Origin: Rhizomys pruinosus
Taxonomy: Eukaryota > Chordata > Mammalia > Rodentia > Spalacidae
Direction: 5' to 3'
Assembly: GCA_009823505.1 (NCBI GenBank)
Contig: VZQC01005691.1
Location: forward strand, 2,973,598-3,037,597
Length of the DNA: 64,000 bases
A program made the translations under genes and the position numbers. The notes beneath the pieces are model-generated. The model was not told the DNA's origin and made no database searches. It saw only the letters and a program-made list of their open reading frames with translations. Below, piece after piece: positions 23,746-35,430 of this stretch. The first letter of the stretch is position 1, and every line of letters starts with the position of its first letter.

Positions 23746-23761
23746 TCACATGAAAATCTTT

Positions 23762-23800
23762 ATGTAACATGGTTACATCTTTATGTAACCATGCACGATG
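23762..23800. repeat. Short inverted repeat beside the L1 insertion
   Basis: ATGTAACATGGTTACAT is followed by CTTTATGTAACCATG. The CATGGTTACAT and ATGTAACCATG arms are complementary around a short spacer. Confidence 0.7.
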
Positions 23801-23890
23801 AACACATAAAGTGAAAATTTTAAAATAACAAATTAAAAAGAAAAAAAAAAACGTGCAGCCTAATTTTTCCTTATCAAAGAGTCTTCCTTG

Positions 23891-24056
23891 TCCTGAGAAA
23901 TGGGTCAGTTGGTACAGTGCTTGTTACAAAACCATGAGGACCAGAGTCAGAGCATCGAGTCAGACTCCCAAAGCTGACCTCTGGCTTCACATACAGGTGC
24001 ACAAGCATGCGTGCATGCGCACACATGTGCGCACGCACACACACACACACATACCC
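23891..24056 (+). repeat. Old tRNA-derived SINE with CA tail
   Basis: gagaaatgggtcagttggta head, gctgacctctggcttcacat, and a tail of alternating purine-pyrimidine gcgtgcatgcgcacacatgt leading into CA repeats (to 24051). Confidence 0.6.
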
Positions 24057-24069
24057 CTTCTGAATGTAT

Positions 24070-24545
24070 ATATTTTTGTCTACCTCATTATCCATTCATC
24101 TGATGATGGGCTAGTCTAGGTTGGTTCCATTTCCTTTTTGTAATAAATAGAGCAGGAGTAAAAATGGATGTGCAAAAAAAGTTTTTTTTAATAATTAAAA
24201 AAAATGGAAGTGCAAATGTCTCTATGGCAGGATATGGAGTTCTCTGAGTATGTCCCCAGGAATGGAACAGCTGAGTTATGTGGAAGTTTTGTTTTGAATT
24301 TTCTGAGGAACCTCACGACTTAGTTCCATAATAGTTGTACTAATTCGCACTTTTACCAGCAGTGAATAAATAAGAGGTCCTCTTTCCCCAAATTTTCTCT
24401 AACATTTGTTGTCCAATTTCTTGATGACAGTCATTCTGACTGGGACGAGGTAATATCTCAGAGTAGTTTTAATTTTTTTTAATAGAGTTAGGGATTGGGC
24501 AAATGTTTGCTTGAGTGGCTAGCTTATGGGATGTTTTTTATTTAT
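24070..24545 (-). mobile_element. L1 ORF2 C-terminal fragment
   Basis: Degraded counterpart of 18730-19110 of the intact L1: ggttggttccatttcctttt, agtatgtccccaggaatgga, tttaccagcagtgaataaat. No open frame. Confidence 0.8.
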
Positions 24546-24640
24546 GAGCTCATTACAGTAAACTGATTTTTATAATAAAAAATATTGAATATACCTTGCA
24601 ACTCTGGAATACATTCCATATTGTTAAACATTTTTTAATT

Positions 24641-24802
24641 TCTTTTGGGGATTTGGGGAGGAGAGGCTTGAGACAGGGTCTCCCAATAGCTCCAGCTGGC
24701 CTGGAATTTGCTACCAGGCTGGTTACCACCATCTCACAGAAATCCGCCTGCCTCTGCCTTTCAAATCCTGGGATTAAAGGTGAACACCACCATGTCCAGC
24801 TT
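24641..24802 (-). repeat. B1 SINE
   Basis: cttgagacagggtctcccaa to caccaccatgtccagc. More diverged than the young copies. Confidence 0.85.
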
Positions 24803-24949
24803 ATTTCTTGTGACTTCAGATCAAAAACCCAAATTAAGAGGCATGTGAACAGCACAAGTATTCATCAATAGTCATCCTTCTTATCTCTCACTTATAAATA
24901 ATGGCTGTTGCTAGAGCAAATCCAAGAAACAAATGAAAATTTCCTAATA

Positions 24950-25370
24950 GGTCAGTTCTTAGCTCTAACTGTGATAACTGGATTTATGTGTCAAGAGTTG
25001 TGCTGGTTACTTTTGGTCAACTTGACACAAACTGGAGTCACCTGGGAAGAAGGAACCTCAACTGAAGATTTCCCAGATCAGAGTAGTTTGTGGCCATGCC
25101 TCTGAAGCATTTTCTGAATTGCTAGTTGTTGTGGGAGATGCCCTCCCTAGAAGGGTGGGCTTGGACCACCTAAGAAAAGTAGCTGACTGTGGAGCGGAAA
25201 AAGGAAGCAAACCAGAATGGTCTCTGCTTTGGCCCCAGCACTGAGCTCCTGCCCTGGCTGCCCTGGATGATGAGATGTAACCTGTGAGATGTAAACCCTC
25301 TCCTCCCTAATTTGCTTTTGGTCATGGTGTTTACAGAAGCAACAGAAAAACAAACTAGAACAGGAGTGAA
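24950..25370 (+). repeat. Rodent interspersed repeat, family not named
   Basis: ggtcaacttgacacaaactg, aaggaacctcaactgaagat, and the end ttggtcatggtgtttacaga followed by aacaaactagaacagg match a common rodent dispersed repeat recalled from mouse. The class is uncertain. Confidence 0.5.
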
Positions 25371-25456
25371 ATAAAAAAAAAATAGCTTTCACTTCTCTTT
25401 CTAATAAGAATATCCCTTATATGAAAACTGAAGTGGTTTCATATTAACTTATCTAA

Positions 25457-25672
25457 GGGCCTGGAGAGATGGCTGAGAAGGTAAGAGCACTGGTTGCTCT
25501 TTCAAAGGACCCGGGTTCAATTCCCAGCAGCCACATGGCAGCTAATAATCATCTATAACTCCAGTTCCAGGGGAATCAGACATGTCTTCTGACCTCCTCA
25601 GGCATTGCATGACGATGCAGGTCCACTTACATACATGCAGGCTATTGCCTGCACATACACATAAAAATAAAA
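25457..25672 (+). repeat. B3-type SINE
   Basis: gggcctggagagatggctga head, ccagttccaggggaatcaga (no duplication), A-rich tail. Confidence 0.92.
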
Positions 25673-25904
25673 AATTAAAATATCGAAATATAACTAAAGT
25701 TAAGTTTTATATGCCAAATAAAAAAACAAAATATGTCAAAAACAAAACTGTGCCTCCTAATTCAAGCTAAAGGACTTAAAATGAAACTAGAACTGGAAAT
25801 GAGTACAAAACCTTGAAAGCAAAAGAAGTAAAGATTTTTTATGTATAATGTGTCTGCCTGCATACACACCAGACACTCATTCCACACAATGCTTCCTTCC
25901 CATC

Positions 25905-26330
25905 CACTCAGAGTAAAATTCTAACTCTCTCCCACTGTCCAATGTTCTTTCTTTAAAATCTCAGTCGGCTACTATCCATACTTCTCAGTAGGACAGTTCC
26001 CCAATTCTGGAGGGGGTGACTCCTGACCCCTCTGATGTCTTTTCCAACCAATGCCCTCTCCTTCCACACTCCCTAGCAGGATAACCGCTCATATCCTGGA
26101 CTACACCACGTACAGCAACTGCTATTCCCTCTGCGCCCACCACTCTTACCCTATTCTGTGGGCCTTCCTTGAACCTTTTCCTCTACCATCTATCCTGCTG
26201 TATATTTTCTTCTTTACAACAGGCATTATGAATCTGTTTATAGACTCAGACAATTCAAATTCTACTAGGATAGGATTTTGTCTGTCTTGTTCACTGCATA
26301 ACAAAGAACTGTGTATTTCATCCTATACAC
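25905..26330 (+). repeat. Probable L2 LINE fragment
   Basis: The order tgctattccctctgcgccca ... ttttgtctgtcttgttcact matches the 3' part of mammalian L2 (ctgttccctctgcctgg, tttgtctgtcttgttcac). Very diverged. Confidence 0.5.
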
Positions 26331-27694
26331 ATTTAAAACTTTTAAATTGGTATATACAGTATTGTTTCATTATAGCGTTCTCCAAAAAAAAAATTTTTTT
26401 TTGAAATTCCTCTCCCCTGTTCTTCCCCTTCATCCTGAACCCTGCTTTGTACTCTTTCACCCACCCCCATAACCTCCTTTCTGCTTTCTTGTACTCTTTC
26501 ATGTATTCTTTCACCATCCCATAACCTTTCTGCTTTCATGTCTCATGTGTCCACTGTCCATCTCCACTTCTTAAAAAAATTGTTTCCCCTCTTGTAGTCT
26601 TCCTTCTAGTTTCATATCCTTTCTACTTCCATGCTAAATCTTACTCAAAAATAATACTGGACATTTTTTTCTTACCAATCACTACCATTTCTATAGGGTA
26701 AATACCTTTGAAAGGGTGAATCCATTTTAAAGGTCTTGAATATCCATTAACCACCCACCAATGTGGTAGCACAGACAATTATGCTACAGCGGATGCATGT
26801 CGCCTACCACTTTTTCACCTAGGATCAACATCATTATCTTTTTGATTTAGTAAGTGAAATGTGCTTTCATTGATTCAGTAATTTTGTATTTATACTCCAT
26901 ATCCAGTTACTATCATTCCTCAAATACACCCTACTGTTATGCCTATGTGGGCTGTAAATCACCAAGGACATCTTAGTATAACTTCTTTAATCCTGAGCAC
27001 TGGACCTATTCTGGATCAAGATTACCATGCCCTTTTCACCACTCCAGTTTTGCTAGGAAGTCTGTAGCACAAAGTCTGTAGCACAGAAAGAAGCCTACAT
27101 AAGGCAGCATGGATCAGCTCAAGACCAGAGCAGTGGAACCTCCAATTCTGAAGGTTGCATGTAAGGGACACGAGTACTGCACACTCCTGTACAAAGAATC
27201 ATTTCATCTGGTGGGTTGCCTGACTAGACTTCTCTGATAATTACCCAAAAAAGAGCAACCAAAATTATCAACACATCATTTAAAACTATGATGACAATGA
27301 ATATATTTGAAATGGAAATACCATCAACCTCTCAAAAATCAACGGATGTGACAACCCTCAGAATCATTCTCAGCAACATGGGGGCAGGACCAGGCTGACA
27401 GAGCTGCTACTCTTACTATAAGTAAAGAAGGCCCCATAGGACACTTTTATAACAGATGGAGGGACAGTTCTGCAAGCAGTTCTGCAAGCAGTTCACGGTA
27501 AATACACTTACTATAGGCCTCATGAAAGTTAAGTCACAGAACTTAGCACAGTCTTTTATCAAAAGTTCAATGATACACAACAACAACATCATGTTTAAAA
27601 TTATAGTCAATTTGTCTCATAATCAGTTCAACTATTAAAATTATATGCTAAGTATTTAATAATATAACATAATTATAGGAGTCTTTTCTTTTAC

Positions 27695-27808
27695 CAGAGG
27701 AGCCCAGTAGGTGTAGAGGTAGCCTATTTTCAATGCTGGTACAAACTGTGAACAGGATACTACCAGAAAATAGAGATTCAAGAAAAACTTGAATTGTTCA
27801 TACAAAAC
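27695..27808 (-). CDS. ATP9B: ATP9B coding exon: first transmembrane helix (TM1)
   Basis: This 114-nt exon holds exactly 38 codons and is phase 0 at both ends. It starts [20 protein letters not shown] and ends [18 protein letters not shown]. The acceptor is tttctttttag before 27808 and the donor is CCTCTG|gtaaaagaa after 27695. The hydrophobic run from [10 protein letters not shown] to the Pro is TM1 of the P4-ATPase fold, whose cytosolic end contributes to the lipid entry path in this superfamily. The following YLYTYWAPL loop leads into TM2, which begins in the next exon at 2629. The intron separating them is about 25 kb long and full of L1 insertions. Confidence 0.97.
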
Positions 27809-28051
27809 CTAAAAAGAAAAGAAGAAATTAGCACAATCTCTTTAAGAAAGATTCGTTAATTTCTCAATTGATTCAACTCAGAAAACATGAACCCGTATTT
27901 CCCTCACATGCTGAGAATATGCTGGTTTGTAATAAATGAACATTTTTCCCACTGGCTTTCCAAAGTTAACCTAACATTACTCCCACATTATAGTTCAGAC
28001 ACAATGAACAAAAAAGACAATTAGGACTTTCAATATATTAAAAGTACAATT

Positions 28052-28175
28052 CCCAGACAGGAGTGGTGGTGCACGCCTTTAATCCCAGCACTCAGGAGGC
28101 AGAGGCAGGTGGATCTCTGTGAGTTCAAGGCCAGCCTGGTCTACCAAGTGAGTTCCAGGACAGCTGGGGCTATGC
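28052..28175 (+). repeat. B1 SINE, 3'-truncated
   Basis: caggagtggtggtgcacgcc to gacagctggggctatg; it ends before the gggagaccctgtctc box. Confidence 0.9.
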
Positions 28176-28326
28176 TCACCTAAAATATTCATATGCATAT
28201 GAAAGCACAAGAAGGAGTCCTACTTTCAGCATCTCAGTGAACATGAAATCAGGACAGAAAGTGCCTATCAACTTTAGATTTATGAAATGGTAAAACAGAC
28301 ATTATATGTAACATAGTGTGATTTTT

Positions 28327-28476
28327 TTTTTTTTGTCTTTTTGAGACAGGGTCCCCCTGTAGCTCTGGTTGTCCTGGAACTCACTCTGTAGACCAAGCTG
28401 GCCTTGAAGTCACAGAGATGCACCTGCCTCTGCCTCCCAAGTGCTAGGATTAAAGGCATGCGCCACCACGCCCGGC
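28327..28476 (-). repeat. B1 SINE
   Basis: T tract then gtctttttgagacagggtcc, ending cccggc. Target-site duplication AACATAGTGTGATTTTT at about 28310 and at 28477. Confidence 0.95.
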
Positions 28477-28627
28477 AACATAGTGTGATTTTTAACATGG
28501 ACATTGACCTGTACAAATATTGAGTGAATGGGCCAATAGGCTTAAGCACAACTACATGCTACATGCCTGATCTAGCTAGCTCCCTCAAAATTTAAAAAAA
28601 AAAGGTTCACATAAAAATTTGTAAATA

Positions 28628-28835
28628 GGGGCTGGAGAGATGGCCTACTGGTTAAGAGTACCGACTGCTCTTGCAGAGGACCCGGTTCGATCCCCAGCAC
28701 CCACACGGTGGCTGAGAACCGTCTTTAACTCCAGTTCCAGGGGAATCCGACACCCTCTTCTGATCTCCGAGGCACTGCATGATACGGGTGCACAAACCTA
28801 CATGCAGACAGTACATTCATACACATAAAAAATAA
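28628..28835 (+). repeat. B3-type SINE
   Basis: ggggctggagagatggccta head; single ccagttccaggggaatccga (no duplication). A B1 directly follows in its tail. Confidence 0.93.
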
Positions 28836-28836
28836 A

Positions 28837-28981
28837 GCCACACATGGTAGTACACGCCTTTAATCCTAGCACTTGGGAGGCAGAGGCAGGCGGATCTTTG
28901 TGAGTTCAAGACCAGCCTGGTCTACAGAGTGAGTTCCAGGACAGCTGGGGCTACAGGGAGACCCTGTCTCAAAAAGACCAA

Positions 28982-29016
<35 letters not shown>

Positions 29017-29019
29017 AAT
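28837..29019 (+). repeat. B1 SINE with (AAAT)n tail
   Basis: agccacacatggtagtacac to ctcaaaaagaccaataaata. The tail is about 38 nt of AAAT repeats. Confidence 0.94.
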
Positions 29020-29172
29020 ATGTAAATAAAAACTGGTTTTCAGAAAGACAGCAACTTACATAAATTCAATATCATTTAATATCATAATATGCTTTATCAT
29101 TTAATACAATTTTAGGTTTGCCAATATTGAAAGTTTTTTCCTTTTTTTTTTTTTAAGTAAAATACAGTTGGG

Positions 29173-29225
29173 GGGGCACCTGAAGATACAGCTCAGTGGT
29201 AGAATATTTGACCAGGGGGTGGGGG
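29173..29225 (+). repeat. ID-like SINE fragment
   Basis: ctgaagatacagctcagtgg followed by tagaatatttgacc, as in the tRNA-Ala-derived ID head; the rest is lost in a G-rich stretch. Confidence 0.5.
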
Positions 29226-30168
29226 GGAAGGAACTGGAGTTATCTTTAAGAATTAATAATTGAAGTAACAGAATATATTTTCAAGCAAACTTGCAATTTG
29301 TAAATCAAAATCTCAGCAGTCATTCCTTATGCAAGGTAGAAGGCAGAGTAATTTCAACAAGAGCGGAATGATGGGTTAAATGCATTCATTTTGCTAGTTT
29401 AAAGAGCCTAGAACCAGTTTGTATATATTAAAGTTACCTGCATCATCATACAATTTTGTGTGTGACTAAAAACAGTTATACTAGCAATACATTTATATCC
29501 ATAATCATGTTCAATTGCTGTCTAAAAATGTTTTGAATTATTTCATAAACTTATCTCAGCAGGAAAGAAAACTCCTTTTCCTCAGTGATTTCTTTAAAAT
29601 CTCAGCACAAATTATATCTATTAGCAATTCAGAAATTGCCATTTTTGCTAAAAATGGCATAGAATTCCTACTGTGTAATTACTAAATGTTTCTAAAATAC
29701 TACGTTTTAGATGAAAAGACTAATTTCAGGGACATGCTAAAGAGAAAAGGCATGTACATGGGTAACCAACCATCATACAGACCCACCAACAGGTATTCTC
29801 AGGATGTAGCTGATCTGAGAGAGCAGTGTGAATGCACACTGATCAATGTTAAGCTGAACTTCTGGCTTTAACCATGACCAATACTTCAAAGCACACTGAA
29901 TGAACTTGGTGATCTTCACGAAAATTTTTATTTTTAGTTATTTGATATGTAGTTAATAATTTACACCTAAGGAGAAAACAGTGGCTTTGTTCAATAGAGA
30001 TTAGAATACTATCAGACTAAAAGACAATTTACATTTTATTTTACTGATAAACAACCAGTCTTTTAATTATGAAGCCATTAATTTTGTGTTTTAGTAAAGA
30101 AGCACATTAACTATTAACTTAAATCCAAATCTATACTCAAGAGTTTTTCTTACAAAGCAGTAAGAACT

Positions 30169-30385
30169 GGGGCTGGAGAAATGCCTCAGCAGTTAAGAGC
30201 ACTGGCTGTTCTTACACAGGTCCCAGGTTCGATTCCTAGCACCCACATGACGGCTAACAATCATCCATGACTCTGGTTCCAGGGATCTGATGCCCTCTTC
30301 TGACCTCCATGGGCATTGCATAGACCTGGGTGCACTTATATAGATGCAGGTAATACAGTCATATACATAAAATAAAAATGATTTT
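30169..30385 (+). repeat. B3-type SINE
   Basis: ggggctggagaaatgcctca head, gttccagggatctgatgccc, tail cataaaataaaaatga. Confidence 0.92.
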
Positions 30386-31032
30386 TAAATGTTTTACAAA
30401 AACAGTAAGAATAGTTAAACTTTGACAAAAAAATTGATATAAAAATATAAGATATGTGATTGAATTTTTCCCCACAGATCAACCATGTTGATCTAACTTC
30501 TAAGAATTAATGATTAGAAGGAAAATAAATTCCTGTAAATTAAAAAAAGAAATATAATTAGTACCAGCTACCTTTGCATCCTGAAAGATATATATACATA
30601 AAGCAAAAATTAATCTACTATCCTAAATGCATATAAACTCGAATTTATAATTTAATCCAGAAATACTTACAAAAAAGTAATAAAATATTTATACTTCAAT
30701 ATACAAATTGAACATGATACCCAATTAAAGATAACTGATGATTTAACCATGTAATAAGGTCCAAAATTGAGAGCATGAAGTACAAATACATTTATAAACA
30801 AGAAATATTTTGTTCTGGTGAATAAACTGTGTTATTTTCTTTGTGAAATTCCTTGACAGGCTTTAAACATTACATTCCACTTTTCCCTCCAAATTTCCAG
30901 CCCCCCAAAAAAACTATGACTTATTTTTTTAATCATTTCATTTATCTTTTAGTATTTTTACACTTTTACATTGCTATGTTAAAATACATGTTTATCCAGA
31001 ACTGAAAGCAATAATCAGATTATACACTTTCT

Positions 31033-31191
31033 TTTTTTTTTTTTTTTTGGTGTTTTTGAGACAGGGTCTCCCTGTAGCTCTGACTATCCTAGAACTCATT
31101 ATGTAGACCAGGCTGGTCTTGAACTCATAAAGATCCACCTGCCTCTGCCTCCCAAGTGCTAGGATTAAAGGCATGCACCACCACACCCGGC
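31033..31191 (-). repeat. B1 SINE close to the ATP9B pre-TM1 exon
   Basis: T17 tract then gtttttgagacagggtctcc, ending cacccggc. Target-site duplication AGATTATACACTTTC (left) / AGATTATATACTTTC (right). Lies about 200 nt downstream of the exon donor. Confidence 0.95.
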
Positions 31192-31388
31192 TCAAGATTA
31201 TATACTTTCTAAAGCTGACAGAGCCAAGAAAATGCAAAGGAGGTCTCGAGCAATCATCTGAAACAGAAACATATGAAACTGGTTTAGGCAGACAGTGACA
31301 TCACCAAGCAACAGTTTCTACAGGTATCTTCATGAGGCAAAGGAAGCTAGCAAGCTCTGACATAAAACTAGTGTTAAAATCATCTTAC

Positions 31389-31539
31389 CCCAGGTATAAA
31401 GGTGAATACATTGTATTTTTGATTTTTTATAGAATTCCTGGGATGTTTTTCTTCACACTTCTCTGGACATCCAAGCCACACTGTGCGTGCTTTCAGTTCT
31501 TTCTTTCTTTGGCAAACATTTATCAGCCAATCACAGCAA
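31389..31539 (-). CDS. ATP9B: ATP9B coding exon: segment before TM1
   Basis: This 151-nt exon begins with T, completing the Ser codon AG|T, and then encodes [20 protein letters not shown] followed by [20 protein letters not shown] and [10 protein letters not shown]. The acceptor is ttttgtacag before 31539 and the donor is CCTGGG|gtaagatg after 31389, ending in phase 0. The NQKYN...FTFIPG stretch is the conserved P4-ATPase block just before the first membrane helix. Incoming and outgoing phases agree exactly with the exons at 44273 and 27695. No internal stop is present. The exon is not visible as a long ORF because it is short and flanked by stops, so it was found by family recognition. Confidence 0.97.
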
Positions 31540-32720
31540 CTGTACAAAACAAAAAATACATATTGTACATGCTTCTTTTTTTTTTTAAAGATTTATACTA
31601 ATTCTATATAGTTAGAACCAATGGTGGTTTCTGTACTTACTAGACACCAATAGTCTATTAATACTAATCTGTGGAGTTTTTTTCTTAACATAGGTTATGC
31701 AAATGGGAATGTAACCATAAAATACTCAAAGAGTATATATAAATGTGCAGTGGTTTCTAGAACCCAAGGGGAATCACTGTCCTTCTTGAGACACACTCAT
31801 TGGCAAAATAAAACCATTAATATTCTGGAACAGTCAATGCTCTAAATGTTGATAAAAAGTATTGACTAGCTGTATGTTACTGGTAATGCTCAACATACTG
31901 CTCAGTGATTTGATGATAAATGTCCTCAAATATCAATTAATCTACAATGTTGTCTATCTCCCTCTCTGAAATAATTATTTTCTTTTTTTTTTTCACGTTA
32001 CCACACTGGAGAAATAATTATTTTCTTAAGTCTTAAAAAAATTACCTTTCCAGTGGCATTAACTGGAGTTATAACTCCATTTAGTATTTTCAAAGAATAC
32101 CAATACTTAACTATAGAATGGTTAAGTACTTCCTGTAGCTACCTGTATCCAAGCAGTACATATTTTAACTCTAAAGTTACCGTGTTCCAACAGAGCCAGG
32201 ATTCTAAGAGCAGGTTCTTCTCCTACCCCTTCCAAGTATAGGAGGGCAGGATATAAGGTTTACGGTGGTGTAACTTTCCTTAAAATACCCCAGAAATGAT
32301 GAAAGGCATCCAATTCACCTCTATTAAACACAAAACAATTGTAAATTTAAACTTCTATATTGAAATTTTGGATTAATTAAAATTTCCAAAACATAACTAA
32401 AGACTGAGTTGTTGGGGCCTCATATATCTAAAGGTATTTGAAGCTAGAATCACAAGCCTGCTGTATAAGTGAAAATTTTTACCTTCATTTTGTGTCAAAG
32501 TAAGTTTAAAAGTTAAACTTTGAACACGACAGTATAGAAGGCATAATTATACAACACAACTGAGATTAGATAGAACTTGCAGAATTGATGTTGTCTCCTT
32601 TATTTATCCTATCTCTTTGATCAAATTAACTCCGGTCTTTAAAATTCACTTTACAAACATTAAAAACTAGATGCATTATTTTATCAATGCCCTATGTAAA
32701 CATTTCATGATAGAAAGTGT

Positions 32721-32721
<1 letters not shown>

Positions 32722-32759
<38 letters not shown>
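32722..32759. repeat. (GT)n microsatellite
   Basis: About 38 nt of uninterrupted GT. Confidence 0.97.
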
Positions 32760-32761
<2 letters not shown>

Positions 32762-32982
32762 CTGAAATAGGTACCACCCCTATTGAAAATGCATTTGATT
32801 TCTGGCTTTGCTTAGATTGTCACTCTTCAAGGGCAGAGGCTAGCTCTTTAGAAACCTAAAGAATATCTCTTGTACTGTGATGTGATACCAAAGTACAGCC
32901 TACAAAGTCAGCTCCACCCCTACTCACTACCCTAGCTTTAAAGAGAACAGAGACCCAACTCTGCAAGAACAGAAATCTCTGA

Positions 32983-33292
32983 ATATTTTTGGTTGGGGGT
33001 TGGGGGTGGAGCTACACGTACATGTGAAGGCCAAGACGACAACCTTAGGTGTCATTCCTTAGGAGCCATCCATCTGGTCCACCTTTTTTGAGACAAACAT
33101 TCACTGGCCTGGAAATTACCAAGCACATTAGACTGGCTGTCCAGCAACCCCCAGAGACCACCTGCCTCTGCCTCCTAAGTACTAAAATTACAAGTGCACA
33201 CTGCCATGGCCAGCTTTTTTAAATCTGGGTTTGGGGGTCTTCATCCTTCCATGGCAATTTCCTAATTGAGCCATCTCCCGAGCCCCAGCATC
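32983..33292 (-). repeat. Old B4-like SINE containing B1-related part
   Basis: Outer parts (aaggccaagacgacaacctt; aattgagccatctcccgagc) surround a B1-like centre at 33080-33218 (tttttgagacaaacattcac; ctgcctctgcctcctaagta). Composite or nested; diverged. Confidence 0.5.
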
Positions 33293-33839
33293 ACTTTTTA
33301 AACAATAATGCCAAACATTTCCACATAGGAGGTATATAATAAGTCTCTAACAGCTATAAATCAGGGTATTATTAAAGTAATGTAAGACAATCAAAATAAG
33401 TATTTCCACCATTACTATTTTTGGTGGAAGAGAAAGAAAGATGGGTCAAGTAGGTTTCAATAAAATTTTGACATTTGATCTCGTTTATGCTTGAATGAAA
33501 CCACAAAACAAAGCTTCAAGTAAAATATAAGTTTTAGTTGATTTCTCCTCTTAACTTCATTTTAACTCTACAGCCCAGATGCCTTCACAAGGGGTCCTTT
33601 CTCTACTGCCTATTCCACTTCACTGTCTCCAGAAAATTACAACTGCTCAATGGGTTTCCCGGCCCTGAGTCTACACCCTCATAACAAACTCTTCCTAGGC
33701 ATTCCTTCCCTAGGTCCTCCCAACAACAGAACTAAACTGTCATCTTCTACCTGGTTACAACATGGAGTCCTTGTGTTATGAAAATACTACTGCTATGTTA
33801 TAGAAGCTATCTGGGGATAGCTTCTGAAATTTTACAGTA

Positions 33840-34010
33840 ATCATCATCTCAGATACATCATGCTGCTGTACTTAATACAGATGCCAAATTTCCACATTTT
33901 ACACAAGAATTCTAGAAGTGAGAGAGGCAAATGACTTTTCTAAGAAAAAAACAACCAATAAAGGACAAACTGAAAGCACAGCCTAGATCTCAGCCCTCAC
34001 GTCAGTACAA
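33840..34010 (+). repeat. Possible MIR fragment
   Basis: Weak match: ccacattttacacaagaatt, agagaggcaaatgacttttc, gcacagcctagatctcagcc. Confidence 0.4.
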
Positions 34011-34120
34011 TGTCCATCCAGTGTGTGAACACTAATCTGAGTTCAGCGCTTACCTTGTTTATAAACAGACTTTCCTTAGCCTAGTACAAGGTACAGCAAG
34101 ATTTAATAATAGATGTTAAA

Positions 34121-34317
34121 AGCTGGGTGTGGTGGTGCACGCCTTTAATCCTAGCACTTGGGAGGCAGAGGCAGGTGGATCTTTGTGAGTTCAAGGCCAG
34201 CCTGGTCTACAGAGCGAGTTCTAGGCCAGCTGGGGCTTCAGGGAGACCCTGTCTCAAGAACAAGCACATGCATACACATAAACAAATAAACAAACAAACA
34301 GGCTCTGGAAGTCCTTN

Positions 34318-34346
<29 letters not shown>
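34121..34346 (+). repeat. B1 SINE with an N and a poly-A run in its tail
   Basis: aagctgggtgtggtggtgca to gggagaccctgtctcaagaa, then caacaaac repeats, an N at 34317 and 29 A. Confidence 0.9.
34317..34317. other. Single undetermined base (N)
   Basis: Sits at the start of a 29-nt A run in a B1 tail. Read length or homopolymer uncertainty is the likely cause. Confidence 0.95.
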
Positions 34347-34348
<2 letters not shown>

Positions 34349-35286
34349 TGTTAAAAACAAATTATAGAAGTCAAGAAAACTCCATCGAAAAATCATAGAC
34401 TGTACAATCATGTTTTATGAGACAACTACCAATAGGTAGCCTAGAAAAAAAAATTTTTTTATTTCCTCTTGTATGAAGTGCTGACAACACCATGAAACCC
34501 CACATAGTACCTTCCAAAGTCAGGCTCCAAGAGCTCCACCCTGCCTCCTAGAATGCTATTACAATGTCACTGTTCTTGAACATTAACTCTGGAATAGGAA
34601 GACTGCACACTTACACTATTCAATACAGAATCTAGTGGCCACAGACAGCCATTTTAATTTTAATTAATCAAAATTGAAAGATCTTCAGACATTCTTGGAG
34701 GATTCAACAGCCACCTTGACTAGTGCCTTCCGTGGGACATCAGAAATCCTCAAGTTCCCATTATAAGTGGGTCCTACTGAATGTTGCCAGTACAGACAAA
34801 CCAACTATTGGTCAGGTACTACAAGTGAATACAGCCTCTTATATACACATTATTTTCAGCATTCTAAATTGAGCAATCACTCCTCAGGAATGCATTCAAA
34901 TGCAAAATTTTGTTCTGTAACACATAATTACCTAATTTGATATATAAATATACGAATTCAGACAGATCTAAAATAAACCACAGAGAACATAAAGCTAAGC
35001 ATTTGAAAATGAAACTATAAATTTATTAAATGTGTTATTACTAATTACATCATTATACACAGAGACTCAAGAAATGGTTAGAGAGCCATTACTGAGTCAC
35101 ATACTATTGCATAAAACTAAACAAGCATGCTCACAACAGGCTAGAGGTTTAAAAAGCATGAGACTTCCTCAGAAATGCCACTGAATCACGTGGACCATAA
35201 ATGTCATCAGAAAAATGGGTGGTTTCAATATTCAGAAAAAAAAGGCAGAAATCTCAAAATTCTTTTTTAAAAAAATATTCTTAACA

Positions 35287-35430
35287 GATGGGTATGGTGA
35301 GTCACACTTGTAATGCTAATACTTGGATGACTGAGACACTAAGGCACAAGGTAGAGGACAGACTGTGCTACATGGTGGGTTCCAGACCAGCTTGAACTAC
35401 ACTGTGGGACCCTGACCCCACCACCAAAAA
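35287..35430 (+). repeat. Old B1-like SINE
   Basis: gatgggtatggtgagtcaca, acatggtgggttccagacca and the tail gtgggaccctgaccccacc keep the B1 order. Confidence 0.6.

Larger units (their letters stand above)
18266..23749 (-). mobile_element. Young L1 retrotransposon, about 5.5 kb, nearly intact
   Basis: The order on the minus strand is a short 5' segment (23749 to about 23578), ORF1 (ends 22447), a 41-nt spacer, ORF2 (22405-18599), and a 3' UTR with a C-rich block (G-rich on the L1 strand) near 18308-18331. Flanking ATGAAAATATTT (18254) and ATGAAAATCTTT (23750) form a likely 12-bp target-site duplication with one mismatch. Little or no 5' UTR promoter is left. ORF2 is open and ORF1 has one stop, so the insertion is recent but not obviously able to move by itself. 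Confidence 0.93.
2630..27694 (-). other. ATP9B: ATP9B intron (about 25 kb), L1-dominated
   Basis: The intron lies between the TM1 and TM2 exons. Most of 5500-24545 is L1 in several layers, itemised separately. Stretches over 300 bases where I see no identifiable element are 4605-5500 (pyrimidine-rich, anonymous), 6560-6980, 7620-8280, 13605-14270, 16625-17225 and 26330-27690. 6270-6560 and 24950-25370 look like old rodent interspersed repeats whose family I cannot name. No open frame outside the L1 resembles a host protein. Confidence 0.85.
27809..31388 (-). other. ATP9B: ATP9B intron between the pre-TM1 and TM1 exons
   Basis: This 3.6-kb intron holds B1 and B3 SINEs at 28052, 28327, 28628, 28837, 30169 and 31033. 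The remainder, chiefly 29230-30165 and 30390-31030, is AT-rich DNA with no recognisable gene or repeat. Confidence 0.85.

Noticed and set aside
26051..26404. 117-aa plus-strand frame rich in Ser/Phe/Ile
   Set aside because: Overlaps a probable L2 fragment; composition follows pyrimidine-rich DNA.
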